Of a DNA stretch of 64,000 nucleotides, positions 41,996-50,778 are shown piece by piece. The translations under genes and the position numbers were made by a program. The first letter of the stretch is position 1; each line of letters begins with the position of its first letter. The stretch is taken from assembly GCA_947451115.1 (NCBI GenBank), contig CANFXV010000005.1, positions 1 to 64,000 of the forward strand, given 5' to 3'. This DNA is from Bacteroidota bacterium. Its GTDB lineage: Bacteria > Bacteroidota > Bacteroidia > Chitinophagales > Chitinophagaceae. The notes under the pieces are model-generated. The model made no database searches. It was given only the letters and a program-made list of their open reading frames with translations, and was not told where the DNA came from.

Positions 41996-44356
41996 TTAAG
42001 ATGCTTTCTTTTTTCTAGCCATCTTGCGCGGAGGATTGGCTTTTAATTCAGCGATGGTCGCATTTATTTCCTCAATGGTTAAGGTTTCTACTTTTTCTTG
42101 TTGCTCTTTGCTCAATTTGAAATTGCGTAAACCTTGTTTGATATAAGGGCCATAAGGGCCTCTTAAAAGTTGAATCTTCTCCTTTTCAAATACTTTGATG
42201 GTTCTTTCATCTTTGGCCTTTCTTTTCTCAGCAATCATAGGGGTCAATTCCTCGAGGGTAACCGTGTATGGATCCATTTCCTTGTTAAGGGAGTAAAACT
42301 TCTTAGAATGGGCTGCATAAGGGCCAAAACGGCCAATATTTACAGAAACATCCTCGTCCTCGAATTGGCCAAGCATTCTTGGAAGCTTGAATAACTCCAT
42401 GGCTTCTTCAAAACTGATGGTCTCAATACTCTGAGAAGCCTTTAATTTGGCAAATCTTGGTTTCTCTTCCTCATCCTGATGGCCAATTTGAACCATTGGG
42501 CCGTACCTGCCCATACGTGCAATCACTTTTTTACCACTTACCGCATCAAAACCTAATTCTCTTTCGCCTTTGGCTCTTTCTGCAGTTTCAAGGGTATGTT
42601 CAATAGTTACATGAAAGGGCTCATAAAAAGAGGCCAACATATCGCTCCATTTTAATTTGCCTGCTGCGATTTCATCAAATTCGCCTTCGATTTTAGCGGT
42701 AAAATTAAAATCCATTACTTTTTCAAAGTGTAATTTCAAAAAATCAGTCACCACTAAACCTAAATCGGTAGGGGATAGTTTATTTTTTTCAGCACCCGTA
42801 ATTTCAGAAGCGGATTCTTGTTTGATTTCATCCTTATTACTTAAGGTCAAAATTTGGTAAATTCTTTTGATGCCTTCTTTTTCTCTTTTCTCTACATAAT
42901 TACGTTTCATGATGGTGGTAATCGTAGGGGCATAAGTGGAAGGACGACCAATGCCTAATTCCTCCAATTTTTTAACTAAGGAAGCTTCCGTGAATCTAGC
43001 ACCTGGGCGACTGAATCTTTCTAATCCTGTCATAGATGTAAAGTCAAGTACCTGTCCTTTAGCTAAAGGAGGCAATAAACTTTCATCTCCTTCTTCCAAA
43101 TTGTCTTCCTCTACTTCATCTTCGTCTTTACTTTCTAAGTATACTTTTAGGAAACCATCAAACTTCATGACTTCACCACTAGCCGTTAAGGTTTCTTTGT
43201 TGGTAGATATTTCAATTTTGGCTGTCGTTTTTTCAAACTGTGCGTCACTCATTTGAGAAGCAATGGTTCTTTTCCAAATGAGTTCATACAATCTATTTAA
43301 ATCTGGATCATCGACCTTACTTTCATTCATGTAAGAAGGACGAATGGCCTCATGCGCTTCTTGTGCACTTTCGTTTTTATTCTTAAATTTTCTTGGTTGA
43401 TAATATTGGTCACCAAAACTATCATTGATTTCTTTTTTAATGGCCTCCACCGCAGTTTCACTCAAACTAATGCTGTCTGTTCTCATGTAAGTGATCTTAC
43501 CACTTTCATATAATTTTTGCGCTAGTAACATCGTCTTACTTACGCTGTAACCTAATTTTCTAGAAGCTTCTTGTTGAAGGGTAGAAGTAGTGAAAGGTGC
43601 TGAGGGCGTGCGTTTGCCATCTTTTACAGCAATGTCTTTTACGGTATATTTTGCGCCCTTACATTCGTTTAAAAATTTTTCGGCTGCACCAGCTGTAGTT
43701 AATTTTTGCGGGCCTTCTGCCTTGAATTTTACTTTTTTCTTGTTGATATCTGGCGCACTAAATAAGGCTGAAACTTTAAATACACTCTCTGGAATAAATT
43801 GATTGATTTCTCTTTCTCTTTCTGCAATTAATCTTACCGCTACACTTTGAACTCTACCTGCACTCAAACTTCTTTGCATGCCTATTTTACGCCAAAGCAC
43901 TGGACTTAGCTCAAAACCAACTATTCTATCTAATATTCTTCTTGCTTGTTGTGCATCCACTAAATCCATATTAATGAAACGTGGATTTTCTACTGCTTTT
44001 TTAATAGCAGGGGCAGTAATTTCATGAAATACAATACGCTTTGTTTTTTTAGGATCTAATCCCAATACTTCTGCTAAATGCCAACTAATACTTTCTCCTT
44101 CACGGTCCTCATCCGATGCTAGCCAAACTTCTTTAGCTTTCTTGGTCATGGATTTTAATTCCTTCACCACTTTTTCTTTCTCACTGGGTACGGTATAACG
44201 TGGAGCGAATTTGTTCTTTAAATCTATCCCCATGTCTACTTTTTCCAAATCACGTATGTGCCCATAACAACTGCGCACTTCAAAATCTTCGCCTAAAATC
44301 TTCTCGATCGTTTTTGCCTTTGCAGGCGACTCCACAATTAATAAGTTCTTTGACAT
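41996..44356 (-). CDS. topA: DNA topoisomerase I
   Basis: The type IA topoisomerase relaxing negative supercoils. The 786-residue protein has the TOPRIM domain (LLIVESPAKAKTIEKIL; ASDEDREGESISWHL), the catalytic Tyr290 in ITYMRTDS, and GRPSTYAPTI. The last 150 residues contain C-terminal repeats of the Bacteroidota type (GRYGPMVQIG, GRFGPYAAHS, GPYGPYIKQG) and a basic tail (PPRKMARKKKAS) instead of Cys4 zinc fingers. The ATG at 44356 gives the standard MSKNLLIVESPAKAKT start. It is single and on the minus strand. Confidence 0.97.
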   Translation of the reverse strand: MSKNLLIVESPAKAKTIEKILGEDFEVRSCYGHIRDLEKVDMGIDLKNKFAPRYTVPSEKEKVVKELKSMTKKAKEVWLASDEDREGESISWHLAEVLGLDPKKTKRIVFHEITAPAIKKAVENPRFINMDLVDAQQARRILDRIVGFELSPVLWRKIGMQRSLSAGRVQSVAVRLIAEREREINQFIPESVFKVSALFSAPDINKKKVKFKAEGPQKLTTAGAAEKFLNECKGAKYTVKDIAVKDGKRTPSAPFTTSTLQQEASRKLGYSVSKTMLLAQKLYESGKITYMRTDSISLSETAVEAIKKEINDSFGDQYYQPRKFKNKNESAQEAHEAIRPSYMNESKVDDPDLNRLYELIWKRTIASQMSDAQFEKTTAKIEISTNKETLTASGEVMKFDGFLKVYLESKDEDEVEEDNLEEGDESLLPPLAKGQVLDFTSMTGLERFSRPGARFTEASLVKKLEELGIGRPSTYAPTITTIMKRNYVEKREKEGIKRIYQILTLSNKDEIKQESASEITGAEKNKLSPTDLGLVVTDFLKLHFEKVMDFNFTAKIEGEFDEIAAGKLKWSDMLASFYEPFHVTIEHTLETAERAKGERELGFDAVSGKKVIARMGRYGPMVQIGHQDEEEKPRFAKLKASQSIETISFEEAMELFKLPRMLGQFEDEDVSVNIGRFGPYAAHSKKFYSLNKEMDPYTVTLEELTPMIAEKRKAKDERTIKVFEKEKIQLLRGPYGPYIKQGLRNFKLSKEQQEKVETLTIEEINATIAELKANPPRKMARKKKAS

Positions 44357-44410
44357 AGTGGTCTACCGCTCCTACGGGATATTTTAGAAATTGATTATCA
44401 AGTAATTATG

Positions 44411-44442
44411 AAAAAAATGTAAACTCATTCCAAGAGAGTTTA
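44411..44442 (-). terminator. Terminator of the alpha/beta hydrolase gene (minus strand)
   Basis: On the minus strand TAAACTC (44442-44436) pairs with GAGTTTA (44426-44420), followed by T-rich sequence through 44411. It lies in the 145-base gap before topA. Confidence 0.6.
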
Positions 44443-44501
44443 TTTCTTTTCTCGCGATGCAATATTAGAGCTTTAGACTAAAAAATAAAAATTACTAGGG
44501 C

Positions 44502-45392
44502 TTAGCTGCCCAAAAAGGCCATGATTTTGTCGATCACTTCCTGTGTTTTGTACACTTTGTTATGACCTAAACCATTGGTTGTCAAGAATTTAATATTTTC
44601 TGGTGCTTTATTTTTAAAATCTATTAAATCTTTATAAGGACAGACCCTATCTTCTTGGTCATGAACCCAAAGTACAGGTCCGGTATATTTTTCTAAGGCT
44701 CGATCGGCTTCAAAGAAACTGACTGGATGCTGCGTATGTCTTTGCAATTCTTCAATAAAAGCCTTTCTAACGCCTTCACTTAGATGCATCATATTAAAGT
44801 AATTTTCAAAAGTAGTGGTGGTTTTGGTAGCGGGGGCAATAAGAACAAATTTATGATTTAGTGGATGGGAGATGGTTTCTGCCACCATTGCTAGCGTAAT
44901 GGCCCCTAAAGAATGTCCAATAAAATTATCAATGGGTCCATGTTCTTTGATGATTGCTTCGATGGCCTGCTGATAGATGACTATATTTATGTATTTGCCT
45001 TCACTTATACCATGGCCAGGGGCATCAAAGCAAATGACCCGAAAACCCATTTTCAAAAGTGGCTGTAGGTACTGTTCAAATTTATAGGAAAAGCTTGCGT
45101 AACCATGTGCAATCAAAACTGTTTTGCCATTGGGCTTGCTGGGCTGCCATTCAAAACCATTTAAAGTGGAAGTTCCGATAGCTTGTAAGCCGTTGCCTAT
45201 GACCTTTACTTGGATCCCTTTGGCTTGATGAAAAATGGCAGGCGCTTTTCTTTTTTTAAATTTTGGATAGGGGGTGCAAAAAAGATTAAAAGCCAATTTC
45301 CCGGCTACGGGCATCGACACCAATCCCAAGGTTTTAAATTTTGTTCTTAAATACCTTAAATACATACGTTCAGAGAACCCCTGCTTGGCCAT
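44502..45392 (-). CDS. Alpha/beta hydrolase
   Basis: A 296-residue alpha/beta-hydrolase-fold protein. The oxyanion region is HGYASF, the nucleophile is Ser161 in GHSLGA, the acid is in LWVHDQEDRVCP and the His in LGHNKVY. No signal peptide, so probably a cytoplasmic esterase or lipase-like enzyme of unknown substrate. The start ATG at 45392 is chosen against an upstream one at 45479: a TATCTTTG -7 element lies at 45418-45411 on the minus strand, which puts the longer ORF start outside the transcript. Confidence 0.85.
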   Translation of the reverse strand: MAKQGFSERMYLRYLRTKFKTLGLVSMPVAGKLAFNLFCTPYPKFKKRKAPAIFHQAKGIQVKVIGNGLQAIGTSTLNGFEWQPSKPNGKTVLIAHGYASFSYKFEQYLQPLLKMGFRVICFDAPGHGISEGKYINIVIYQQAIEAIIKEHGPIDNFIGHSLGAITLAMVAETISHPLNHKFVLIAPATKTTTTFENYFNMMHLSEGVRKAFIEELQRHTQHPVSFFEADRALEKYTGPVLWVHDQEDRVCPYKDLIDFKNKAPENIKFLTTNGLGHNKVYKTQEVIDKIMAFLGS

Positions 45393-45410
45393 TATTCCAT
45401 TATTTATATG

Positions 45411-45418
45411 CAAAGATA
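45411..45418 (-). promoter_or_regulatory. -7 promoter element of the alpha/beta hydrolase gene
   Basis: The minus strand reads TATCTTTG, a full consensus match, 18 bases before the ATG at 45392. It decides the start between two in-frame ATGs. Confidence 0.6.
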
Positions 45419-45503
45419 TGTCGAGAACAGAGGGTGGGCCTATTTTTTTTGTATTTCGATAAAGAAAATTATAAATCAACCAAAAGCATTGAACGATATA
45501 AGT

Positions 45504-45511
45504 TATTTTTG
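45504..45511 (+). promoter_or_regulatory. -7 promoter element of the fdx-iscX-kdsC-ubiA-maf operon
   Basis: TATTTTTG lies 20 bases before the fdx ATG at 45532. The five downstream genes are closely spaced (6 to 29 bases) with no visible terminator until after maf. Confidence 0.55.
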
Positions 45512-45531
45512 CAAAAATCTATCAAGGAATT

Positions 45532-45867
45532 ATGTATTCATTAAAAATCAATTTTGAACAAAAAGGATTAGCACCATTAACACTAACCAATATTAAACCA
45601 GATCAAAGTTTATTGGAAGTGATTTTGGAGGCTGGTATAGAATTGCATCACAATTGTGGTGGTGTTTGTGCCTGCAGCACTTGCCATATCTATGTAAAGA
45701 AAGGCGCTGAATTTTTACAAGAATTATCAGATAAAGAAGAAGATTTTATCGACCGTGCAGTTAGTCCAAGAATTGAATCAAGATTAGGCTGTCAATGTGA
45801 ATTACTTGCCGGTTCGGGCGAAATTGAAATCAATTTGCCAGATCAAACACAATTTTTAGGAGAATAA
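45532..45867 (+). CDS. fdx: ISC-type [2Fe-2S] ferredoxin
   Basis: A 111-residue adrenodoxin/ISC-like ferredoxin. Cluster ligands fit CX5CX2C...C: Cys42, Cys48, Cys51 and Cys87, with extra Cys46 and Cys89. RLGCQCELLAGSGEIEINLP at the end is typical. It gives electrons for Fe-S cluster assembly. First gene of the plus-strand operon; iscX follows 16 bases later. No iscS/iscU/hscAB genes are nearby, so Fdx and IscX stand apart from the core ISC or SUF machinery. Confidence 0.92.
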   Translation: MYSLKINFEQKGLAPLTLTNIKPDQSLLEVILEAGIELHHNCGGVCACSTCHIYVKKGAEFLQELSDKEEDFIDRAVSPRIESRLGCQCELLAGSGEIEINLPDQTQFLGE

Positions 45868-45883
45868 AAAATATTAAAAAAGT

Positions 45884-46123
45884 ATGAGCCAGTTTGAACC
45901 ACCCATCCATTGGAATGACCATGAAGATATTGCCCAAAAACTATATGAAAAATTTGGAGATGAGTTTACAGAGTCTAAAATTTACCGTGTTCGCTTCACT
46001 GACTTGTTAGAATGGGTCTTGACTTTGCCTCATTTTGAAGGGAAAAAAGAAGAATCCAACGAAGGGCATTTAGAAATGATCCAAAGTGCCTGGGTCTATG
46101 AATGGAGAGATAATCAAAAATAG
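45884..46123 (+). CDS. iscX: Fe-S cluster assembly protein IscX
   Basis: A 79-residue acidic protein matching IscX (YfhJ): IHWNDHEDIAQKLYEKFGDE, KIYRVRFTDLLEWVLTLP and the C-terminal AWVYEWRD. IscX binds IscS and iron and tunes cluster assembly. Length is slightly larger than E. coli IscX (66). The linkage with fdx preserves the E. coli isc-operon order fdx-iscX. Confidence 0.92.
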   Translation: MSQFEPPIHWNDHEDIAQKLYEKFGDEFTESKIYRVRFTDLLEWVLTLPHFEGKKEESNEGHLEMIQSAWVYEWRDNQK

Positions 46124-46152
46124 GCATACATTTATCGTCTAAAAATCACCTT

Positions 46153-46668
46153 TTGTTAGCAGCCTTTAAAAAAATTAGATGTTTTGTATTTGATGTTGAT
46201 GGTGTTTTAACCAATGGCAAATTATTGATCATGCCCAATGGTTTAATGGCTAGAGTGATGGACATTAAAGATGGCTATGCTTTACAATTAGCCATCAAAA
46301 AAGGCTACCAAGTATGGGTTATATCTGGTGGTCATTCTGAAGAAGTAAAAGAACGTTTACAAAAATTAGGGGTAACTGAAGTATTTATGCAAGTGAAAGA
46401 TAAGTTAGCCTTGTTGCATGAATTAGCGGTATTGAATAAAGTGGACTTAGGCCATGTAATGTACATGGGGGATGACATGCCCGACTATGAAGCCATGAAA
46501 GCAGTGGGCTTAGCTGCTTGTCCAAGTGATGCTGCTGCAGACATCAAAGCCATTGCTGCCTATAATGCCATTGCTAAAGGAGGAGAAGGTTGTGCAAGAG
46601 AAGTAATAGAAAAGACTTTAAAGCTGAATGATCATTGGGATCTAAGTGATCAAATCCAATCCAAATAA
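46153..46668 (+). CDS. kdsC: 3-deoxy-D-manno-octulosonate 8-phosphate phosphatase (KdsC-like)
   Basis: A 171-residue HAD phosphatase that dephosphorylates Kdo-8-P in LPS synthesis. The nucleophile motif is FVFDVDGVLT (Asp14, Asp16), followed by DIKDGYALQLAIKKGYQVWVISG and MGDDMPDYEAMKAVG, then the C-terminal GGEGCAREV loop characteristic of KdsC tetramers. The start is TTG at 46153; the next in-frame ATG lies after the catalytic Asp residues. It follows iscX by 29 bases. Together with rfaE2 it shows an LPS with Kdo and heptose. Confidence 0.92.
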   Translation: MLAAFKKIRCFVFDVDGVLTNGKLLIMPNGLMARVMDIKDGYALQLAIKKGYQVWVISGGHSEEVKERLQKLGVTEVFMQVKDKLALLHELAVLNKVDLGHVMYMGDDMPDYEAMKAVGLAACPSDAAADIKAIAAYNAIAKGGEGCAREVIEKTLKLNDHWDLSDQIQSK

Positions 46669-46684
46669 ATCTTAAATCTATATT

Positions 46685-47620
46685 TTGAAGCTACTTATTC
46701 ATTTTTTAAGATTGATACGTTGGCCCAATTTGCTATTTATTTTATTGGCAGAAACCTTGTTTCATTTTTGTATTTACAAACCATTGTATCCATCCTCAGT
46801 GGCGGAACTAGATTTTCGATTTTATTTATTGTTAGTGACCAATACATTTATTGCAGCAGCAGGCTATATGATCAATGATTATTTCGATGTTAACATTGAT
46901 CAAATCAATAAACCCGAAAAAGTAGTGGTGGGCGCCTATATCAGCAGAAGATGGGTTATTTTTTGGCATTTGATATTAAGTGTTGTGGCTATTTATATAT
47001 CCACTATTGTTTTCCCATTTAATAATTATTGGCATATTCATTTATCAAATTTACTAGCCATTTTGTTGTTGTGGTTTTACAGCACCACTTTTAAAAAGAA
47101 TTTTCTTATAGGGAACATTATTATTTCTGTGCTAACTGCTTGGTCTATTGCCGTGGTTTATTTTTCAAAATTAACCATAGCGGAAATTACTCATCCAGAC
47201 ATTGCCAATGCTGCTAATTTTAAATTCGCAAAGCTTACTTTATTGTACAGTGCCTTTGCCTTTATTTTAACTTTAGTAAGAGAAGCCTTGAAAGATTTAG
47301 AAGACATGGAAGGAGATGCTAAATTTGGATGTCAAACCTTGCCCATTCAATGGGGTTTGAAACCAACCAAGGTATACCTCTCTGTATGGTTGATTGTTGT
47401 CATTGCTTTATTATTAATTATACAAATGGTGGTTATTCCATTTGGTTGGTGGTATACTACTTTGTATTGTCTTGCTTTAATTGTGACACCATTAATTATT
47501 GTTTTAGTCAAATTGCCTAAGGCCTATACTAGCAAAGATTTTAATTTGCTCAGTGCCTGGATCAAAGCAGCCATGTTGTTTGGTATTTTATCCATTGGAT
47601 TTTTCTACTTTTTATTTTAA
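46685..47620 (+). CDS. UbiA-family prenyltransferase
   Basis: A 311-residue membrane protein with about eight helices. The two Asp-rich motifs of UbiA enzymes are NDYFDVNID (64-72) and DLEDMEGD (204-211). It resembles the Bacteroidota proteins annotated as geranylgeranylglycerol-phosphate geranylgeranyltransferases; menaquinone-, heme- or lipid-prenylating roles are all possible and the acceptor cannot be read from the sequence. The start is TTG at 46685, preceded by TATA and directly at the operon spacing (16 bases after kdsC); no in-frame ATG occurs before the first helix. maf starts 6 bases downstream. Confidence 0.88.
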   Translation: MKLLIHFLRLIRWPNLLFILLAETLFHFCIYKPLYPSSVAELDFRFYLLLVTNTFIAAAGYMINDYFDVNIDQINKPEKVVVGAYISRRWVIFWHLILSVVAIYISTIVFPFNNYWHIHLSNLLAILLLWFYSTTFKKNFLIGNIIISVLTAWSIAVVYFSKLTIAEITHPDIANAANFKFAKLTLLYSAFAFILTLVREALKDLEDMEGDAKFGCQTLPIQWGLKPTKVYLSVWLIVVIALLLIIQMVVIPFGWWYTTLYCLALIVTPLIIVLVKLPKAYTSKDFNLLSAWIKAAMLFGILSIGFFYFLF

Positions 47621-47626
47621 GCACAA

Positions 47627-48214
47627 ATGCATCAATTTATACTAGCTTCTCAATCTCCAAGACGCAAGGCATTATTAGAATGGGCAGAATTACCTTTTGA
47701 AATTATTGTATCCGAAGCAGAGGAAAACTATCCCTTTAATTTATCCATGGAGGAAGTGCCAGTTTTTATTGCAAAAAACAAGGCTACTGCGGTGAAAGCA
47801 AAAATCTTACAAGAAAGAGGCAGTGTTCAGCATACCTGTATCATTGCCGCAGATACAGTGGTGGTCTTGGATGAAACCATCCTTGGCAAACCAATAGATA
47901 AAGCGGCGGCCATGAGCTCACTTCAAAAATTAGCTGGACGTATACATGAAGTGATTACAGGGGTGGTGGTTTTGTACAATGAACATGAAATTGCTTTTAG
48001 TGAAACCACAAAAGTTGAATTCCATCCTTTGACCAAGGAACAAATTGAATTCTATGTGGACAAATATCAACCTTATGATAAAGCGGGGGCTTATGCGATA
48101 CAAGAATGGATTGGCGTAGTTGGTATTAAAAAAATAGAAGGTGATTTTTACAATGTTATGGGCTTGCCTGTTAGCAAGTTGATGCAAAAAATAAAGCAAC
48201 TAGGAATTGATTAG
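47627..48214 (+). CDS. maf: Maf-family nucleoside triphosphate pyrophosphatase
   Basis: A 195-residue house-cleaning pyrophosphatase that hydrolyses dTTP, UTP or modified nucleotides. The protein begins with FILASQSPRRKALLEW (Maf signature SxSPRR), has AADTVV and ILGKP, and KIEGDFYNVMGLPVSKL at the end. Last gene of the operon. A perfect 12-bp inverted repeat covers the stop codon and may end transcription. Confidence 0.95.
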   Translation: MHQFILASQSPRRKALLEWAELPFEIIVSEAEENYPFNLSMEEVPVFIAKNKATAVKAKILQERGSVQHTCIIAADTVVVLDETILGKPIDKAAAMSSLQKLAGRIHEVITGVVVLYNEHEIAFSETTKVEFHPLTKEQIEFYVDKYQPYDKAGAYAIQEWIGVVGIKKIEGDFYNVMGLPVSKLMQKIKQLGID

Positions 48215-48223
48215 TTGCTTTAT
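48191..48223. terminator. Inverted repeat across the maf stop codon
   Basis: ATAAAGCAACTA (48191-48202) pairs perfectly with TAGTTGCTTTAT (48212-48223) around a 9-base loop. The second arm begins with the maf stop TAG. The T-tract is weak, so it may be a poor terminator or a 3'-end stabilising hairpin. Confidence 0.6.
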
Positions 48224-48247
48224 ACTGATTTAACTATTGGGATTTAT

Positions 48248-48655
48248 TTATTGCCAATTAAATGCAATGTCTAATTCCACCTCTGGGTGTAAGCTTCTTT
48301 CCACAGGGCAGGTTCGTGCTACTCTTTCTAAAATTTCTTTTGTTTTCTGATCTACATTTAATCCAGCAGGCAGGGTTAAATGCGCAATAATTTTTCCAAT
48401 TCTTCTTGGATCTGAGACCATGATTTTTGTGACTTCCACCTTAGCGCCATCCAAAGCAATATCCATGCTTTCTGCTTTGATGCCCATGGTTGTTATCATA
48501 CAAGCCCCTAATCCAGTAGCGATTAAATCGGTGGGAGAGAATCTTTCCCCTTTTCCTTTATTGTCTGTAGGTGCATCGGTTTCAATGGCTGAACCACTTT
48601 GTAAATGCAAGCAGGTGGTTCTTAAATTAGATTCGTAAGTAACAGTAGCTGTCAT
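48248..48655 (-). CDS. OsmC/Ohr-family peroxiredoxin-like protein
   Basis: A 135-residue OsmC-type protein. The two redox Cys residues are Cys52 in GLGACMITTMG and Cys116 in ARTCPVERSL, in the positions expected for OsmC/Ohr peroxidases that reduce organic hydroperoxides. RFSPTDL is also conserved. The ATG at 48655 is preferred; an upstream in-frame TTG at 48673 coincides with a TTTG of a minus-strand promoter-like element. Confidence 0.88.
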   Translation of the reverse strand: MTATVTYESNLRTTCLHLQSGSAIETDAPTDNKGKGERFSPTDLIATGLGACMITTMGIKAESMDIALDGAKVEVTKIMVSDPRRIGKIIAHLTLPAGLNVDQKTKEILERVARTCPVERSLHPEVELDIAFNWQ

Positions 48656-48776
48656 GGTATTAGTTTTAAACAAAGATTAAAATAGGATGGATTGTTGATT
48701 TTGGTAAAATTACGATGAAAGGCTTTATTTTGATTAATTGAGTCTAAATAATATGCATTTTTAGCAGCAAGTCTTG

Positions 48777-48784
48777 TATTTTTG
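48777..48784 (+). promoter_or_regulatory. -7 promoter element of lipA
   Basis: TATTTTTG lies 20 bases before the ATG at 48805. It is an exact TAnnTTTG match. Confidence 0.55.
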
Positions 48785-48804
48785 TGGCTGATTATTGAAT
48801 AATT

Positions 48805-49731
48805 ATGCAAGAATTACCTGTGGTTGCACCTGGATCGGATACAAGGATAAAAAAGCCTGATTGGTTAAGGGTTAAATTGCCTATTGGGGAAAGCTACAAG
48901 CATGTACGTGGATTGGTAGACACCCATAAATTACATACCATTTGTGAAAGTGGTAACTGTCCCAATATGGGGGAATGTTGGGGTGAAGGAACTGCTACTT
49001 TTATGATATTAGGGAATATTTGTACAAGAAGCTGTCAATTTTGTGCAGTGGCCACAGGGCGTCCAAAACCAGTAGAATGGGACGAGCCACAACGTGTAGC
49101 CGAAGCCATCTTACTTATGAAAGTAAAACATGCAGTATTGACCAGTGTAGACAGAGATGAATTGCCCGATGGAGGTTCTATCATTTGGTACAATACCATA
49201 AAGGCCATCAAAGCATTAACCCCTGAAACAACTTTAGAAACCTTGATCCCAGATTTTAGAGGTATACAAGAACAAATTAACCGCATCATTGAAGCAGCGC
49301 CCGAAGTAGTGAGTCACAATATGGAAACTGTAGAACGCATTACACAGAAAGTAAGAGTGCAGGCAAAGTATAGAAGAAGTTTAGGGGTGTTAGAGACTTT
49401 AAAGAAAGGCGGTATGCGCACTAAGACTGGTGTCATGTTGGGCATTGGAGAAGAAAAACAAGAAGTAATACAAACCATGAAAGAATTGGTAGGCGTTGGT
49501 TGTGATGTATTAACGCTTGGTCAATATTTACAACCCACTAAAAAACATTTAGCAGTTCAAAGATTTGTGCATCCTGATGAGTTTGCCGAACTAAGACAAA
49601 TAGGGTATGAGTTGGGTTTTGATTATGTAGAAAGTGGGCCACTCGTGCGTTCTTCTTATCATTCAGAAAAACATGTAATTGCTGGTTGGGGAAGAAATAA
49701 ATGGTTAGAAGAATTGGCAATGAATAAATAA
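48805..49731 (+). CDS. lipA: Lipoyl synthase
   Basis: A radical-SAM enzyme that inserts two sulfurs into octanoyl-E2 or H proteins. The 308-residue protein has both Fe-S sites: auxiliary cluster Cys47, Cys52, Cys58 ([12 protein letters not shown]) and radical-SAM CX3CX2C Cys73, Cys77, Cys80 (CTRSCQFC), and the C-terminal RSSYH (282-286) whose Ser ligates the auxiliary cluster. Single-gene unit with promoter and terminator. Its product is needed for the pyruvate dehydrogenase encoded in part by pdhB in this window. Confidence 0.97.
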   Translation: MQELPVVAPGSDTRIKKPDWLRVKLPIGESYKHVRGLVDTHKLHTICESGNCPNMGECWGEGTATFMILGNICTRSCQFCAVATGRPKPVEWDEPQRVAEAILLMKVKHAVLTSVDRDELPDGGSIIWYNTIKAIKALTPETTLETLIPDFRGIQEQINRIIEAAPEVVSHNMETVERITQKVRVQAKYRRSLGVLETLKKGGMRTKTGVMLGIGEEKQEVIQTMKELVGVGCDVLTLGQYLQPTKKHLAVQRFVHPDEFAELRQIGYELGFDYVESGPLVRSSYHSEKHVIAGWGRNKWLEELAMNK

Positions 49732-49750
49732 TTTAGCTCAGCAAGGCATA

Positions 49751-49786
49751 AAAAAAGGAGTCCCGAATTTGGAGACTCCTTTTTTA
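49751..49786. terminator. Terminator between lipA and the ROK kinase gene
   Basis: GGAGTC (49757-49762) pairs with GACTCC (49774-49779), with an inner CC/GG pair and A- and T-tracts on both sides. It lies between convergent lipA and the ROK gene and probably serves both. Confidence 0.8.
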
Positions 49787-49800
49787 TGGGATCAAGTTTT

Positions 49801-50751
49801 TTATTCCCACATCAATGCACTTGCACCCAAGATGGCCGCATCTGATTCTTTCAAATGACTCACTAAGATTTTTACTTTATTTTGGAATATTTCAATCACA
49901 TTGGCTTCTAAATGTTCACGTGTAGGTTTTAGGATTAAATCCCCCGCCTTGGTTAAGCCTCCAAATAAAATAATGGCTTCTGGGCTAGAGAACATCACGA
50001 AGTTGGCCAATGCCATGCCTAATATTTTACCCGTATAATCAAAAACTTCTTTGGCTATCTCGTCACCATTGGTGGCTGCTTCAAAAACAATTTTAGAATT
50101 CAATTCACTAGTAGGCACTGCCCTTAATAAACTTGGACGATCGGTTTTTTGTAAAATTTCAATCGCAGTTAAAGTAACACCAGTAGCGGAGGCATAACTT
50201 TCTAAAGGGCCTCTTTTACCAGTACCTGGATGTAATCTTCCGTCAGGCACAATAATGGTATGGCCTAGCTCTCCAGCGAATCCATCATGTCCATAAATCA
50301 ATTGACCATTGGAAACAATACCGCTACCAACACCTGTGCCTAATGTAATCATGATAAAATCTTTCATGCCTTGGGCTGCGCCATATTTCATTTCACCTAC
50401 TGCTGCTGCATTGGCATCATTGGTTAATTTAACAGGCAATTTGGTTTTGTCTTGAATCATTTTAGCCAAAGGAATGATCCCTTTCCAAGGAAGGTTTGGT
50501 GCATACTCAATAGTGCCTGTATAAATGTTTCCATTAGGCGCACCCACGCCAATGCCTTTGATGCGACCCACACCGCCTACTTTTTCTATAATTTCTCTAA
50601 GCTTTTCATCCAATTCGTCAATGAAGGTATGTACTTGCTCATGTTTTTTTGTGGACATTTCACTTGAAAATAAAACATTGCCTACGTTGTCTACAATACC
50701 AAATTTGGTTCCGGTACCACCTATATCAACACCTACTACAAAAGAATCCAT
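49801..50751 (-). CDS. ROK-family sugar kinase (glucokinase-like), zinc cysteines absent
   Basis: A 316-residue ROK kinase. The ATP-binding DIGGTGTKFG is at residues 9-18, the catalytic Asp is in LTNDANAAAVGE (Asp112), and the sugar-binding GHDGFAGELGH is near 154-164. In standard ROK proteins a CGCGxxGCLE zinc motif follows. Here the corresponding residues 175-184 read PGTGKRGPLE, so three Cys are replaced by Pro, Thr and Pro, while His164 is kept. It is immediately downstream of a sugar permease in the same operon (27-base gap), so phosphorylating an imported sugar, most likely glucose, is the probable role. Confidence 0.88.
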   Translation of the reverse strand: MDSFVVGVDIGGTGTKFGIVDNVGNVLFSSEMSTKKHEQVHTFIDELDEKLREIIEKVGGVGRIKGIGVGAPNGNIYTGTIEYAPNLPWKGIIPLAKMIQDKTKLPVKLTNDANAAAVGEMKYGAAQGMKDFIMITLGTGVGSGIVSNGQLIYGHDGFAGELGHTIIVPDGRLHPGTGKRGPLESYASATGVTLTAIEILQKTDRPSLLRAVPTSELNSKIVFEAATNGDEIAKEVFDYTGKILGMALANFVMFSSPEAIILFGGLTKAGDLILKPTREHLEANVIEIFQNKVKILVSHLKESDAAILGASALMWE

Positions 50752-50778
50752 CTTATTATTTTAATTTAAAAATTTTAA

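Noticed and set aside
45392-45479. Longer N-terminus for the alpha/beta hydrolase
   Set aside because: A consensus -7 promoter element lies inside this segment on the same strand, so the upstream ATG would not be transcribed from it, and the extra residues add no recognisable fold element.
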